Assembly: GCA_938084835.1 (NCBI GenBank)
Contig: CALKER010000012.1
Location: forward strand, 186,001 to 250,000
Source of the DNA: an uncultured Thermoguttaceae bacterium
GTDB taxonomy: Bacteria; Planctomycetota; Planctomycetia; Pirellulales; Thermoguttaceae
Direction: 5' to 3'
DNA length: 64,000 nucleotides
Under the pieces are notes generated by a model. It ran no database searches and had not been told where the DNA came from. It saw only the letters and a program-made list of their open reading frames with translations. The translations under genes and the position numbers were made by a program. Shown one piece after another: positions 56,785-64,000 of this stretch. Numbering within the stretch: the stretch's first letter is position 1; every line of letters starts with the position of its first letter.

Positions 56785-56809
56785 CTAGTTTGATTTTCAT
56801 TCAAACTAG
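56785..56809. promoter_or_regulatory. Perfect 9-bp inverted repeat upstream of asnS
   Basis: CTAGTTTGA (56785-56793), loop TTTTCAT, TCAAACTAG (56801-56809). It lies about 100 bases before asnS. No T-run follows on the + strand. Likely an operator or leader hairpin. Confidence 0.45.
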
Positions 56810-56909
56810 TTGCAGGAGGATGGCAGGAGAACCTTCCTCAACTTCGATGGAAGCCGGGAGAATTTGACGGATCCAACCAACGATAGCAGCGGTGCGGAGG
56901 ACCCGGTTA

Positions 56910-58304
56910 ATGGCGGAAAAGGTTTCAGTAGCGGTAGCACGGCAGCCAAAAGCCATCGGTCGGGAGGTGATTCTTGAAGGGTGGGTCCGTACCCGTCGCG
57001 ATTCCAAAGGCGGCTTCAGCTTTATTGAACTCAACGACGGCTCGTGCCTGGGTAATATCCAGATCATCGCCGATCACTCTCTTCCGAACTATGCGAGCGA
57101 AATCCGCCATCTTAGCTCAGGCTGCAGCATCCGCGTCGAAGGGGTGGTTCGTGCCTCCCCAGGGGCCAAACAGCCGACAGAAGTGGAGGCAAAAAAAATT
57201 GTCGTGTACGGATGGGCGGATCCGGAAACTTATCCCCTACAAAAGAAGCACCATTCCTTCGAGTTTCTGCGAACAATCGCCCATCTTCGGCCGCGAACCA
57301 ATACATTCGGGGCGGTGGCGCGTATTCGCAATTGTGTTTCGATGGCCATTCACGAGTTCTTCCAGGGGGAAGGTTTTCTCTACGTCCACACCCCAATTAT
57401 TACTCCAAGCGACTGCGAAGGGGCGGGAGCTATGTTCCAGGTGACAACCTTGAATTTGGCGGCTGTGCCGAAGCGGGATGGAGCAGTGGATTACTCGCTT
57501 GACTTCTTTGATCGTCCAACCTATCTGACCGTAAGCGGGCAGCTGGAGGCGGAGGCCCTGGCATGCGGCCTGGGAAAAGTTTACACTTTCGGTCCGACTT
57601 TTCGCGCGGAAAATTCGAATACGACCCGGCATCTCGCAGAGTTTTGGATGGTAGAACCGGAGGCCGCTTTCTTCCACCTTGATGACAATATGGAGCTAGC
57701 TGAGCGATTCTTAAAACACCTCTTCCGGCGAGTGTTGGAACGATGTCCCGAGGATATGGAGTTTTTCCGGCAAAGGATTGATCCACAATGCGTTGATAAC
57801 CTGCAAAACGTCATTGACGAGCCGTTTGTACGCCTCTCGTACACGGAGGCGATCGAAATTCTCGGCCGCGCGCCAAAAACATTTGAATTTCCGCCCGTTT
57901 GGGGCAAAGATCTTCAATCGGAGCATGAGCGTTATTTGACGGAAGAATATTTCCGAAAACCGGTCATCGTGTTTGACTATCCCCGGACGATCAAGCCCTT
58001 TTACATGCGGCTAAACGACGACGGGCGAACAGTTCGCGCGATGGATGTGCTAGTTCCTCAAGTTGGGGAAATCATCGGGGGAAGTCAGCGAGAGGAGCGA
58101 CTGGACGTTTTAGCCGAAAGGATGGCCGAGCTGGGCCTGCAGGCTGAAAATTATTGGTGGTACCTAGACTTGCGTCGGTTTGGAACAGTCCCACATTCCG
58201 GGTTTGGGTTGGGATTGGAACGGACGTTGCAATTCATTACAGGTTTAGGAAACATCCGTGATGTGATTCCTTTTCCCAGGACGCCGGGCAACGCGGAATT
58301 TTAA
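56910..58304 (+). CDS. asnS: Asparaginyl-tRNA synthetase
   Basis: Class IIb synthetase that charges tRNA-Asn. The start is the ATG giving [13 protein letters not shown], nine bases after GGAGG; a GTG six codons earlier overlaps that site. The N-terminal OB anticodon-binding domain (residues about 15-110) has [20 protein letters not shown]. Class II motif 1 is [18 protein letters not shown], motif 2 [21 protein letters not shown] (split: [15 protein letters not shown] and WMVEPE), motif 3 [19 protein letters not shown]. The GAGAMFQV insert after motif 1 separates AsnRS from AspRS. 464 residues is usual. Confidence 0.95.
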   Translation: MAEKVSVAVARQPKAIGREVILEGWVRTRRDSKGGFSFIELNDGSCLGNIQIIADHSLPNYASEIRHLSSGCSIRVEGVVRASPGAKQPTEVEAKKIVVYGWADPETYPLQKKHHSFEFLRTIAHLRPRTNTFGAVARIRNCVSMAIHEFFQGEGFLYVHTPIITPSDCEGAGAMFQVTTLNLAAVPKRDGAVDYSLDFFDRPTYLTVSGQLEAEALACGLGKVYTFGPTFRAENSNTTRHLAEFWMVEPEAAFFHLDDNMELAERFLKHLFRRVLERCPEDMEFFRQRIDPQCVDNLQNVIDEPFVRLSYTEAIEILGRAPKTFEFPPVWGKDLQSEHERYLTEEYFRKPVIVFDYPRTIKPFYMRLNDDGRTVRAMDVLVPQVGEIIGGSQREERLDVLAERMAELGLQAENYWWYLDLRRFGTVPHSGFGLGLERTLQFITGLGNIRDVIPFPRTPGNAEF

Positions 58305-58830
58305 TGCGTTGCATGGCGGGACGGTTACCCGGGCCGCGGTCTCGGAGCGCAGTTGGCCGAAAATGCGATCTCTGGGCGAAAGTTTAATACAGAGGGGAGT
58401 TTAAGGCCTATTCCTCGGTACAAACGGATTTTCGAAATAAACGGAGGAGGCCCCAATTGGTGACTTAGAGTTTCCGATTAGGGATGTAAATTGCACCAAC
58501 AATTAGGGGGGATAACCCGTCGTTACTTGCAAAGCATTGATCTGGGGCTCCTAATTCGACCCTATGTAAGCTGGATGCGCAGTTTGTGGGTCTCCTGTTG
58601 CAAAATGCGGCACTCCGCGCTGGGCCCATGCTGTTTCAAAGCGGGTCAATGCCCCACGCAAATGGACGCAATCGAAGCGGGTTATTCCTTGAGCCAAACC
58701 CTTGAAGCCGGCTCGGTAGTCCGGGAACAACTTCTAAGCGCATTTCTTAAATCGACGGTTGGGGGCTCACACACGATGTTTTTGGGGCGGGCTGAGATCT
58801 GACAAAAAGCGCCGCATGGGAGGTTTTGTC
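58305..58830. other. Intergenic region, 0.5 kb
   Basis: A 103-codon TTG frame (58491-58802) has no ribosome site. Nothing else supported. Confidence 0.4.
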
Positions 58831-60297
58831 ATGAAAGGTTGCGGAATAAAGCTTCGGGAGGCCGCCAGCCGCCGGGGTTATACGATGGTGGAGCTTCTTA
58901 CCGCCACTACGCTAGCAATAATTATGATGTTGGGAGTGATTTCGCTCCTGGGTGCGGTGGGCCGGACCATCAATGAGACCCGCGCTACATTGGAAATGGG
59001 CGATCGCCTGCGAAATGCCCGGAACATGTTGTTGAAAGATCTGGAGGGCGTAACGGCCACGATGTTGCCGCCACGGCGGCCGGAATACAACGAGGGTTAT
59101 TTTGAGTATATCGAGGGACCTATTGGGCCCTTTATTCGCCCGGATCAGTTCGCCATTGACAGCATTACCGGAGCCCCAGATAACACGGTCATTGACTTCG
59201 ATGACATTCTGATGTTTACCACGCAACGCACGGATCGGCCTTTTGTTGGCCGTCTCTGGAATTCCTCACTGGAATCACCGGTGGCCGAAGTTGCATGGTT
59301 TGTGCGAGGCAACGTGCTATATCGGCGAGTACTGCTGGTTGCGCCCTGGACCGAGCCGCGTCTCCCCACATTTCAGGATTTGCAGTTGAACAATGAAAGT
59401 ATCTATAACGTGTGCGATATTTCAGTCCGCCCCGACTGGCAATACGGGCGCTGGATTCCCAATACTTTGGGGGATTTGACAAATCGCGAGAATCGTTACG
59501 CACATCGAAATGTTCCGCAGCAGCCATTTCCGTATGAGGCATCAATTTGGGGGCTTTTGGGGCTTCCCACTTTAGAAGAAACTTCGCATCCGGCCTGGAT
59601 GAACCTCCCGAACTGGCCCGGCCTAAACCTGTTACCGTTGCCCGATGCCACGGCTGCCATCAACACCGCGACTTTTCGCACCGATATGTGGTCCCAGCCC
59701 TACCTGTGGGCCCAAGCAGGGGGCAACCCCAGTTTCGTTGACCCCGTACGGGGAGTGCTCATTGATTTTCAGGGACCACGGATTGGCGAAGACGTTGTGT
59801 TGCCCAACGTAATCGGATTCGACGTGAAGGTGTGGGACCCGGATGCCGTCGTGCAAATGGGTCCCGACGGAGAAAGCTTGTACCCCGATGATCCGGGGTT
59901 TGGCTTGGGAGTTCCAATCGGGTTCGGCGCCTTCGTGGACCTTGGAGTAGGTGGAGGTTTGTTTGGGGAAGCGCCGAACTATAAGTCGGGTCTTGGGGCG
60001 GTGACGATAGGGGGCACGCCGCGTTTGATTCGTAGCTTCGTCTATGACACTTGGAGCCTCTTTTACGAATCCGACGGCCGCCCCCAGTTCGGGCCCGTAC
60101 CTGACGCCGGCACTAACGGCTTCGACGATAATAACGACGGCGTCGTCGACGACCCCAGGGAATTCGACACATTGCCACCGTATTCGGCGCCTTTGCGGGC
60201 AATTCAAGTACGCATTCGGGTGTTTGAGCCAGACACCCGACAAATACGTCAAGTTACAATAGTCCACAGCTTTGTGCCGGGGCTAAGCGTAGAATAG
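58831..60297 (+). CDS. Prepilin-type (pseudopilin) protein
   Basis: An exported pilin-like protein of about 488 residues. The start is the ATG giving MKGCGIKLREAASRRG, seven bases after GGGAGG. The type III signal is RRGYTMVELLTATTLAIIMML: cleavage after Gly, Glu at +5 of the mature chain, then a hydrophobic helix to about residue 48. Written in pieces, RRGYTMVELL and TATTLAIIMML. It is much longer than a GspH/GspI pseudopilin and resembles the large GspJ/PulJ-like type. The rest is beta-rich with many Pro, Trp and Gly, and a DDNNDGVVDDP run near 450 looks like a calcium-binding loop. No secretion or pilus genes adjoin. Role: minor pilin or T2SS tip component, inferred. Confidence 0.85.
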   Translation: MKGCGIKLREAASRRGYTMVELLTATTLAIIMMLGVISLLGAVGRTINETRATLEMGDRLRNARNMLLKDLEGVTATMLPPRRPEYNEGYFEYIEGPIGPFIRPDQFAIDSITGAPDNTVIDFDDILMFTTQRTDRPFVGRLWNSSLESPVAEVAWFVRGNVLYRRVLLVAPWTEPRLPTFQDLQLNNESIYNVCDISVRPDWQYGRWIPNTLGDLTNRENRYAHRNVPQQPFPYEASIWGLLGLPTLEETSHPAWMNLPNWPGLNLLPLPDATAAINTATFRTDMWSQPYLWAQAGGNPSFVDPVRGVLIDFQGPRIGEDVVLPNVIGFDVKVWDPDAVVQMGPDGESLYPDDPGFGLGVPIGFGAFVDLGVGGGLFGEAPNYKSGLGAVTIGGTPRLIRSFVYDTWSLFYESDGRPQFGPVPDAGTNGFDDNNDGVVDDPREFDTLPPYSAPLRAIQVRIRVFEPDTRQIRQVTIVHSFVPGLSVE

Positions 60298-60386
60298 GCG
60301 GATTTAACTCTGCCGCACGGCGGAGCCGCCCCATCGCCGGTCCCAGCAGAAGGGCTGCCGCACAAGAGCTCCGTTTCGCGTACGAA

Positions 60387-60406
60387 GAAACCCCCTAGCG
60401 GGGCTC
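60387..60406 (-). terminator. Possible terminator of the ferritin gene
   Basis: On the minus strand the sequence reads AGCCCCGCTAGGGGGTTTCT: CCCC, loop GCTA, GGGG, then a short T-rich tail. It sits about 35 bases after the ferritin stop. Confidence 0.45.
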
Positions 60407-60440
60407 AGCAGTGGCCAAGTTGTCGACGTTGTCAAAAGGG

Positions 60441-60929
60441 CTAACTTCTTGCCCCCAGTTCACGGTCGATTAATAGCAGCCCGTTGACTGAATCCCCAAT
60501 AAGCCGCAGCTTCTGGACAATTGTCGAGGCTTGAGCTTCCTCCTCCACCTGCTCCTCCACGAACCAATGCAGGAAGACTCGTGTGGCGGGATCCTTCTCC
60601 GCCCCTGATAGCTCCACGAGCTTCCAAATACGATCCGTAATCTTCCGCTCATGACTTACGACGTCTTCAAAGAGTGCCAAAGGTGATTTCCAATGGCCGG
60701 GCGGAGCTTCGATACCTTTGAGTTCGATCCGACCACCGCGATCCAGAATGAAACGATAGAACTTCATCGCATGCCCGAGCTCTTCCTCGCTTTGTTTTCG
60801 CAACCAATGGGCCATTCCGAGAAAACCCGCCGCTTCGCAATGGCCGGACATCGCCAGGTAAAGGTACGACGAATAGTACTCAGCATTTAACTGATCATTG
60901 AGTGCTGCAAGCATCTTGTCAGACAACAT
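60441..60929 (-). CDS. ftnA: Ferritin
   Basis: Iron-storage protein of 162 residues, forming 24-mers with a ferroxidase site. Ligands are visible in LNAEYYSSYLYLAMS (Glu17), LRKQSEEELGHAMKFY (Glu50 and His53 region) and WFVEEQVEEEAQAS (Glu near 127-130). The ATG has AAGGAGG eight bases upstream, the best ribosome site of the neighbourhood. No heme-ligand Met pattern of bacterioferritin is evident. The gene stands alone. Confidence 0.93.
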   Translation of the reverse strand: MLSDKMLAALNDQLNAEYYSSYLYLAMSGHCEAAGFLGMAHWLRKQSEEELGHAMKFYRFILDRGGRIELKGIEAPPGHWKSPLALFEDVVSHERKITDRIWKLVELSGAEKDPATRVFLHWFVEEQVEEEAQASTIVQKLRLIGDSVNGLLLIDRELGARS

Positions 60930-61268
60930 CTGTGCAACCTCCTTCCAAGGAAAGCTCTAACACACAGGCATCAAAGCTAAACTTTGAGGTTCGGATCACC
61001 GATTAGGGCCGAAAGCTGGAGCCTATTTACAACTTGGTCGCGGCTGATAATTATTCGCAACCGATACACAAAGGCAACCGGAAGCAGGCCAAAATTTTTA
61101 GCACCTAAAGGTGCCCTGCGGAAGCATCCCCCATCAGCTCAAACAAAGGTTGAGAGTCCACACCAGTAGATCACGATCGCAAGTGTCCCATAGCGGCCTT
61201 ACGCGCCCCGCTCTGGCCTTCCTTTGCGAGCTAGGCAACGTCACCCCCTTGAAGCGGGTTGGCGCCGA
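60930..61268. other. Intergenic region, 0.3 kb
   Basis: Lies between queE and ferritin, both minus strand. GCACC (61101-61105), loop TAAA, GGTGC (61110-61114) makes a small hairpin that could end the queCE transcript, with TAAAAATTTT after it on the minus strand. Confidence 0.4.
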
Positions 61269-62030
61269 CTACTTTCCGCGAGCGCCGCCAAACCACTCGA
61301 TATGCCGCCGTGGGCAAAAGTGGAGACCCTTTTCGCGGCAATAGGGTTCGAGCCAACTTCGTTTGGCTTCAAGCTCGGCCAACTGCGTTCCCTGGGGCAT
61401 TAGGAGCACCCGGCGGCGCTCAATTTCCGGAAACTCTCGCAGATAACTTTCGACCTCAGCCAAATCCGCCGGTTTATCGATCACAAATTTGATTTGGTAA
61501 GAAAATTCACGGAGCAACCGGCGGATCACTTCCGGATTGTGTCGGCGCTGCTCGTGGGCTCTGGCCCACCAAGGATATCGCTCTGCCGGGGGCGTCGAGT
61601 TAGAAAGTTTCGGGCTTACAGACATCAAATTGCAAAACACCGGGCGGTAGATTGTCCCGGAGGTCTCAATGGTAACATGAGAACCCAATCGCCGTAGACC
61701 TTCCGTCAGAGTGACCACCGCGGGAAAAAGCATTGGTTCTCCACCGGTCACCACGACATGTGTGCAGCCGGTTTCCTCAACCACCGAAAGAAGCTCTCCC
61801 ACCGGGATGAGCTTTCCTTCCGGCTCCCACGAACTATAGCGGGTGTCGCAGAACCAACACCGTAGGTTGCACCCGCTGACGCGAATAAAAAGGCTTTCCG
61901 TGCCGGTGAGGAATCCTTCACCTTGCAAGGACTTAAATACCTCGGCCACGGGTAAAGCACTATCCTGCCCCCGGCAGAAAATTTTCGGGAAGGCCGCTGA
62001 ATTAGGCAGAGCAACTTCACTCGGACACAT
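61269..62030 (-). CDS. queE: 7-carboxy-7-deazaguanine synthase
   Basis: Radical-SAM enzyme that converts 6-carboxytetrahydropterin to 7-carboxy-7-deazaguanine in queuosine/archaeosine-type synthesis. The cluster motif CNLRCWFC (Cys54, Cys58, Cys61) is intact. FKSLQGEGFLTGTESLFIR precedes it, and VVVTGGEPMLF and IETSGT are the SAM and substrate parts. ILLMPQG and the C-terminal HFCPRRHIEWFG are family features. The ATG overlaps queC by 14 bases, so the two form an operon. Confidence 0.95.
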   Translation of the reverse strand: MCPSEVALPNSAAFPKIFCRGQDSALPVAEVFKSLQGEGFLTGTESLFIRVSGCNLRCWFCDTRYSSWEPEGKLIPVGELLSVVEETGCTHVVVTGGEPMLFPAVVTLTEGLRRLGSHVTIETSGTIYRPVFCNLMSVSPKLSNSTPPAERYPWWARAHEQRRHNPEVIRRLLREFSYQIKFVIDKPADLAEVESYLREFPEIERRRVLLMPQGTQLAELEAKRSWLEPYCREKGLHFCPRRHIEWFGGARGK

Positions 62031-62730
62031 AAGCAGTAGGATCTGTTACTCCGGCCTCAGCAAAACCACGCTTTCGGATTTGGCAGGAATCACAGTGGCC
62101 ACAGGCCAATCCCTCCGGCGTAGGATCGTAGCATGAGTGCGTAAGCCGAAAATCTACACCCAATGATATTCCTAGCCGAATGATCTCACCTTTAGTCAGA
62201 AACAAAAGCGGGGCGTGAACTCGAAACTGGGCCTGGCCTGCCACACCGGCCCTTGTCGCCAAGTTGGCTAACCGCTCGAAGGCATGTAGAAACTCGGGCC
62301 GGCAATCGGGGTAACCACTGTAGTCGAGGACATTAGCCCCGATAAAGATGTCGGCTGCCCCAATCGTCTCCGCAAGGGCCAGGGCAAGACTTAGAAGAAT
62401 TGTATTGCGTGCCGGCACGTAAGTGGGCGGAATGTCCTGGCTCAGTTCTGAAGCCGGACGGTCTTTCGGCACCTCCTCCGACCCAAGAAGCGCACTTCGG
62501 GCAATTGACGGCAAGTCCACTTCCAACACGTAATGCCGATCTAAACCTAAGTGCTCAGCGATCCGACCAGCTGCTGTCAGCTCGACCCGATGGCGCTGGC
62601 CGTAACTAACGGTCAGAGCGTGGACCGCAAAGCCTCGCCGGCGCGCTATGGCCGCACAAGTGGCTGAATCTATTCCCCCCGAAAGTAGTACTATTGCTTT
62701 TGGCTTTGGTGAGGCCAAATCGTTAATCAT
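62017..62730 (-). CDS. queC: 7-cyano-7-deazaguanine synthase
   Basis: ATP-dependent enzyme turning 7-carboxy-7-deazaguanine to preQ0. The start is the ATG giving MINDLASPKPKAIVLL, about eleven bases after GGAGGG; earlier codons are not conserved. The PP-loop SGGIDSATC is at 17-25. YVPARNTILLSLALALAE, GANVLDYSGYPDCRPEFL and the zinc motif CGHCDSCQIRKRGF (with the earlier Cys of THSCYDP) are all present. queD and queF are not in the window. Confidence 0.95.
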   Translation of the reverse strand: MINDLASPKPKAIVLLSGGIDSATCAAIARRRGFAVHALTVSYGQRHRVELTAAGRIAEHLGLDRHYVLEVDLPSIARSALLGSEEVPKDRPASELSQDIPPTYVPARNTILLSLALALAETIGAADIFIGANVLDYSGYPDCRPEFLHAFERLANLATRAGVAGQAQFRVHAPLLFLTKGEIIRLGISLGVDFRLTHSCYDPTPEGLACGHCDSCQIRKRGFAEAGVTDPTAYVSE

Positions 62731-63364
62731 CCGTCCGGGCCCTCCGAGATAGAATCCAGGGAGGTATTTTTCGGCTGGCCATTTCGCGCACGGGAAACAT
62801 GCTCCCACTGTGCCGCGATGCAACTACTCGAGACAGCGTCGGTGATTCTGTGTGATTTCTGCTCGAAAGTAAGCCACTACATGTTACTTGATTTTGCTGA
62901 AAAAGTGGCAACCTATGCGGCCGACCAAGCTTGGGCAGATTTCCGCTTTTGGAATCTCCGCAGACATCTAGCCGGCGAGGAGTTTCAACATTAGCAAGAG
63001 TCGCATCACGATGGCCTTGGGAGTAACTTCATCCGCGCCACGCCGTTTGACAATTATCGTGTCGCTTCAGGGTGCCCAGGGAAGTGACGGCTTATGGAGT
63101 GCGTGCTACAAGTTGAGAGGCGTCGCATCAGAGTCCTCAGGAAAGTAACACACGTTGTGGGAGGGAGTCTCGGGGATTTAAGGGGTGCCTCACGGATTAA
63201 TCCTCGCCCGGGGTGAAGTTTCTCCTCGATCTCTTTCCCGGAGGAGAAGTTTGCCTTGGATCTGTTCTTTTGCCTTCCAGACGGGATTGGCCTACACCGG
63301 CCGTGAGAAGCTCCAGCGCAAGGGCAGCAGTTCCAGGCGGTAAACCACAAAGATACCGAGTAGC
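62731..63364. other. Intergenic region, 0.6 kb, holding array 3
   Basis: No gene supported. The centre holds CRISPR-like array 3. Two 20-nt segments that begin GAAGTTT recur near 63216 and 63246. Confidence 0.45.
63000..63149. CRISPR. Degenerate CRISPR-like array 3, three repeats
   Basis: Units 63000-63027, 63061-63088 and 63122-63149 are each 28 nt with a period of exactly 61 and separators of 33. All begin GTCGC and end GTAAC or GTGAC. The core is ATCA or TTCA then a CC(T/C)(T/C)GGG or CTCAGG stretch. A fourth, worn unit may begin at 63184 (GGTGCCTCA). The repeat is unlike those of arrays 1 and 2. Confidence 0.6.
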
Positions 63365-64000
63365 CTAAGTCCGATCTGAAGGGTGAACTATGTTCGGGCG
63401 TGGATGCTCCTCCCAATGCCGCAAAGCGAATCCAAGAAGTGCGGCCTTCACCCATAGGACAACCGAAACCAACAGCATGGCCGCAGCAGTTCCCCCGGCT
63501 GCCCAGGTGGCAAGAATGGCAGGACCGGGGGTTGGCGCAAGGTGGGCTACCCATAAGGAAACTAAACCCAACAACAGCGCAAACATCGCAATGCCCAACT
63601 TGCTCCGCGCTTGCCGCTTCAGGCGACGCCGCTGGTAAGCCACCAACGCACTTTTGGCCGACTGTGAGGCAAGGCGGCGAAACGAGTCGACATCTTCAGA
63701 AAACTCGTTAGGGACAGGGCCTTCCCCTTCCCGACGGTGGGAAAGACCGACGCTCCGCGCTGCAAGCTGTACCATCGCCGTCCGTAAACGGTTGCCAACA
63801 CTACTTCCTGAGCGTTGAGACGACCAGCCGGAAGTTCCGCCCGAATCGACCCGAGGTTCCGTACAAGGATTGCCAGCCCGCCCGTCGGCGCGGAGCCGCT
63901 CGAGCAAACGATTGAGATAATTCTGGATTTCTCCCTCCCCTTGGTCCTCCTCCCAAGAAGGAGACTTTGGGGCCGGCGAAGTAATCCCGCCCTCACTGTG
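63365..64000 (-). CDS. Partial membrane protein, N-terminus beyond window
   Basis: The frame is open on the minus strand to the last base, so the gene starts past 64000; at least 211 residues are visible. The edge part is Ser/Pro/Glu-rich with an amphipathic helix (EIQNYLNRLLERLRADGRA). The middle is basic and disordered. Two hydrophobic helices follow: KLGIAMFALLLGLVSLWV and PAILATWAAGGTAAAMLLVS/VVLWV, joined by a short loop. The chain ends with EEHPRPNIVHPSDRT. Function unknown. The uninterrupted frame, two membrane helices and neighbour-like composition support it. Confidence 0.7.
   Translation of the reverse strand, partial: HSEGGITSPAPKSPSWEEDQGEGEIQNYLNRLLERLRADGRAGNPCTEPRVDSGGTSGWSSQRSGSSVGNRLRTAMVQLAARSVGLSHRREGEGPVPNEFSEDVDSFRRLASQSAKSALVAYQRRRLKRQARSKLGIAMFALLLGLVSLWVAHLAPTPGPAILATWAAGGTAAAMLLVSVVLWVKAALLGFALRHWEEHPRPNIVHPSDRT

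Larger units (their letters stand above)
56279..56909. other. Intergenic region, 0.6 kb, holding array 2
   Basis: From left to right: CRISPR-like array 2, a 19-bp tandem pair (56597-56634) and an inverted repeat upstream of asnS (56785-56809). No gene. Confidence 0.5.

Noticed and set aside
58491..58802. 103-codon frame before the pseudopilin gene
   Set aside because: TTG start without a ribosome site, no signal or domain.

Overview
The window reads as chromosomal DNA of a planctomycete, most likely from the Pirellulales side of the phylum and possibly a thermophile of the Thermogutta type. That placement is an inference from protein style: large secreted proteins with Pro/Glu/Ser-rich stretches, a heparinase II/III-type lyase, a GH99-like enzyme joined to an esterase, HDOD and STAS signalling proteins, and a basic 71-residue protein of the DUF6800 type. 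I support 36 protein genes (one cut by the right edge) covering about two thirds of the bases. I found no rRNA or tRNA gene and no intact insertion sequence.

Layout. 0.1-3.6 kb, minus strand: a secreted or anchored unknown protein coupled to NAD kinase, and a conserved unknown. 5.4-7.7 kb: a Cys-headed secreted Pro/Glu-rich protein, then a fusion of an isochorismatase-type hydrolase with orotate phosphoribosyltransferase. 8.2-11.7 kb: a YfcH-type epimerase, SerC and an orphan hydrogenase maturation protease. 12.5-25.4 kb: a carbohydrate-oriented block with a duplicated propeller-like protein, a GH99-like/alpha-beta hydrolase fusion, a heparinase-type lyase and a Tat-exported PHP phosphoesterase. 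25.8-36.6 kb: a site-2-type protease, small envelope proteins, an OmpA-like lipoprotein, a STAS protein, HemE, a lipoprotein and a BON-like protein. 36.8-48.5 kb: MutL, a large low-complexity protein, ribosomal protein S1, a possible deoxyhypusine-synthase-like protein coupled to a PfkB kinase, and an HDOD protein. 50-64 kb: CinA with a degenerate amidase domain, ProA, FliM, a metallophosphoesterase, AsnS, a pseudopilin, ferritin, QueE/QueC and a partial membrane protein.

The most unusual material is between genes. Three separate gaps (49.07-49.58, 56.29-56.50 and 63.00-63.15 kb) hold arrays of about 28-nt repeats separated by unrelated segments of about 33 nt, with a 60-62 nt period. The repeat differs from array to array, copies within an array are strongly diverged, and no cas gene is in the window. 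I read them as decayed CRISPR-like arrays with the geometry of type I-E. Many other gaps begin with or contain two or three tandem copies of a different 18-27 bp unit, which resemble the repeated transposase-binding ends of insertion sequences. In two cases the tandem copies overlap the stop codon of the preceding gene. Together these suggest a chromosome that has lost mobile and defence elements and kept their footprints.

How the genes work together. The clearest joint roles are nadK with its GTG-overlapping partner, queC/queE in 7-deazaguanine synthesis, the 44.8-46.9 kb overlapping pair, and the 12.5-25.4 kb block, which looks built to degrade an anionic or mannose-containing polysaccharide outside the cytoplasm. 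Most other genes are single-gene units separated by long gaps.
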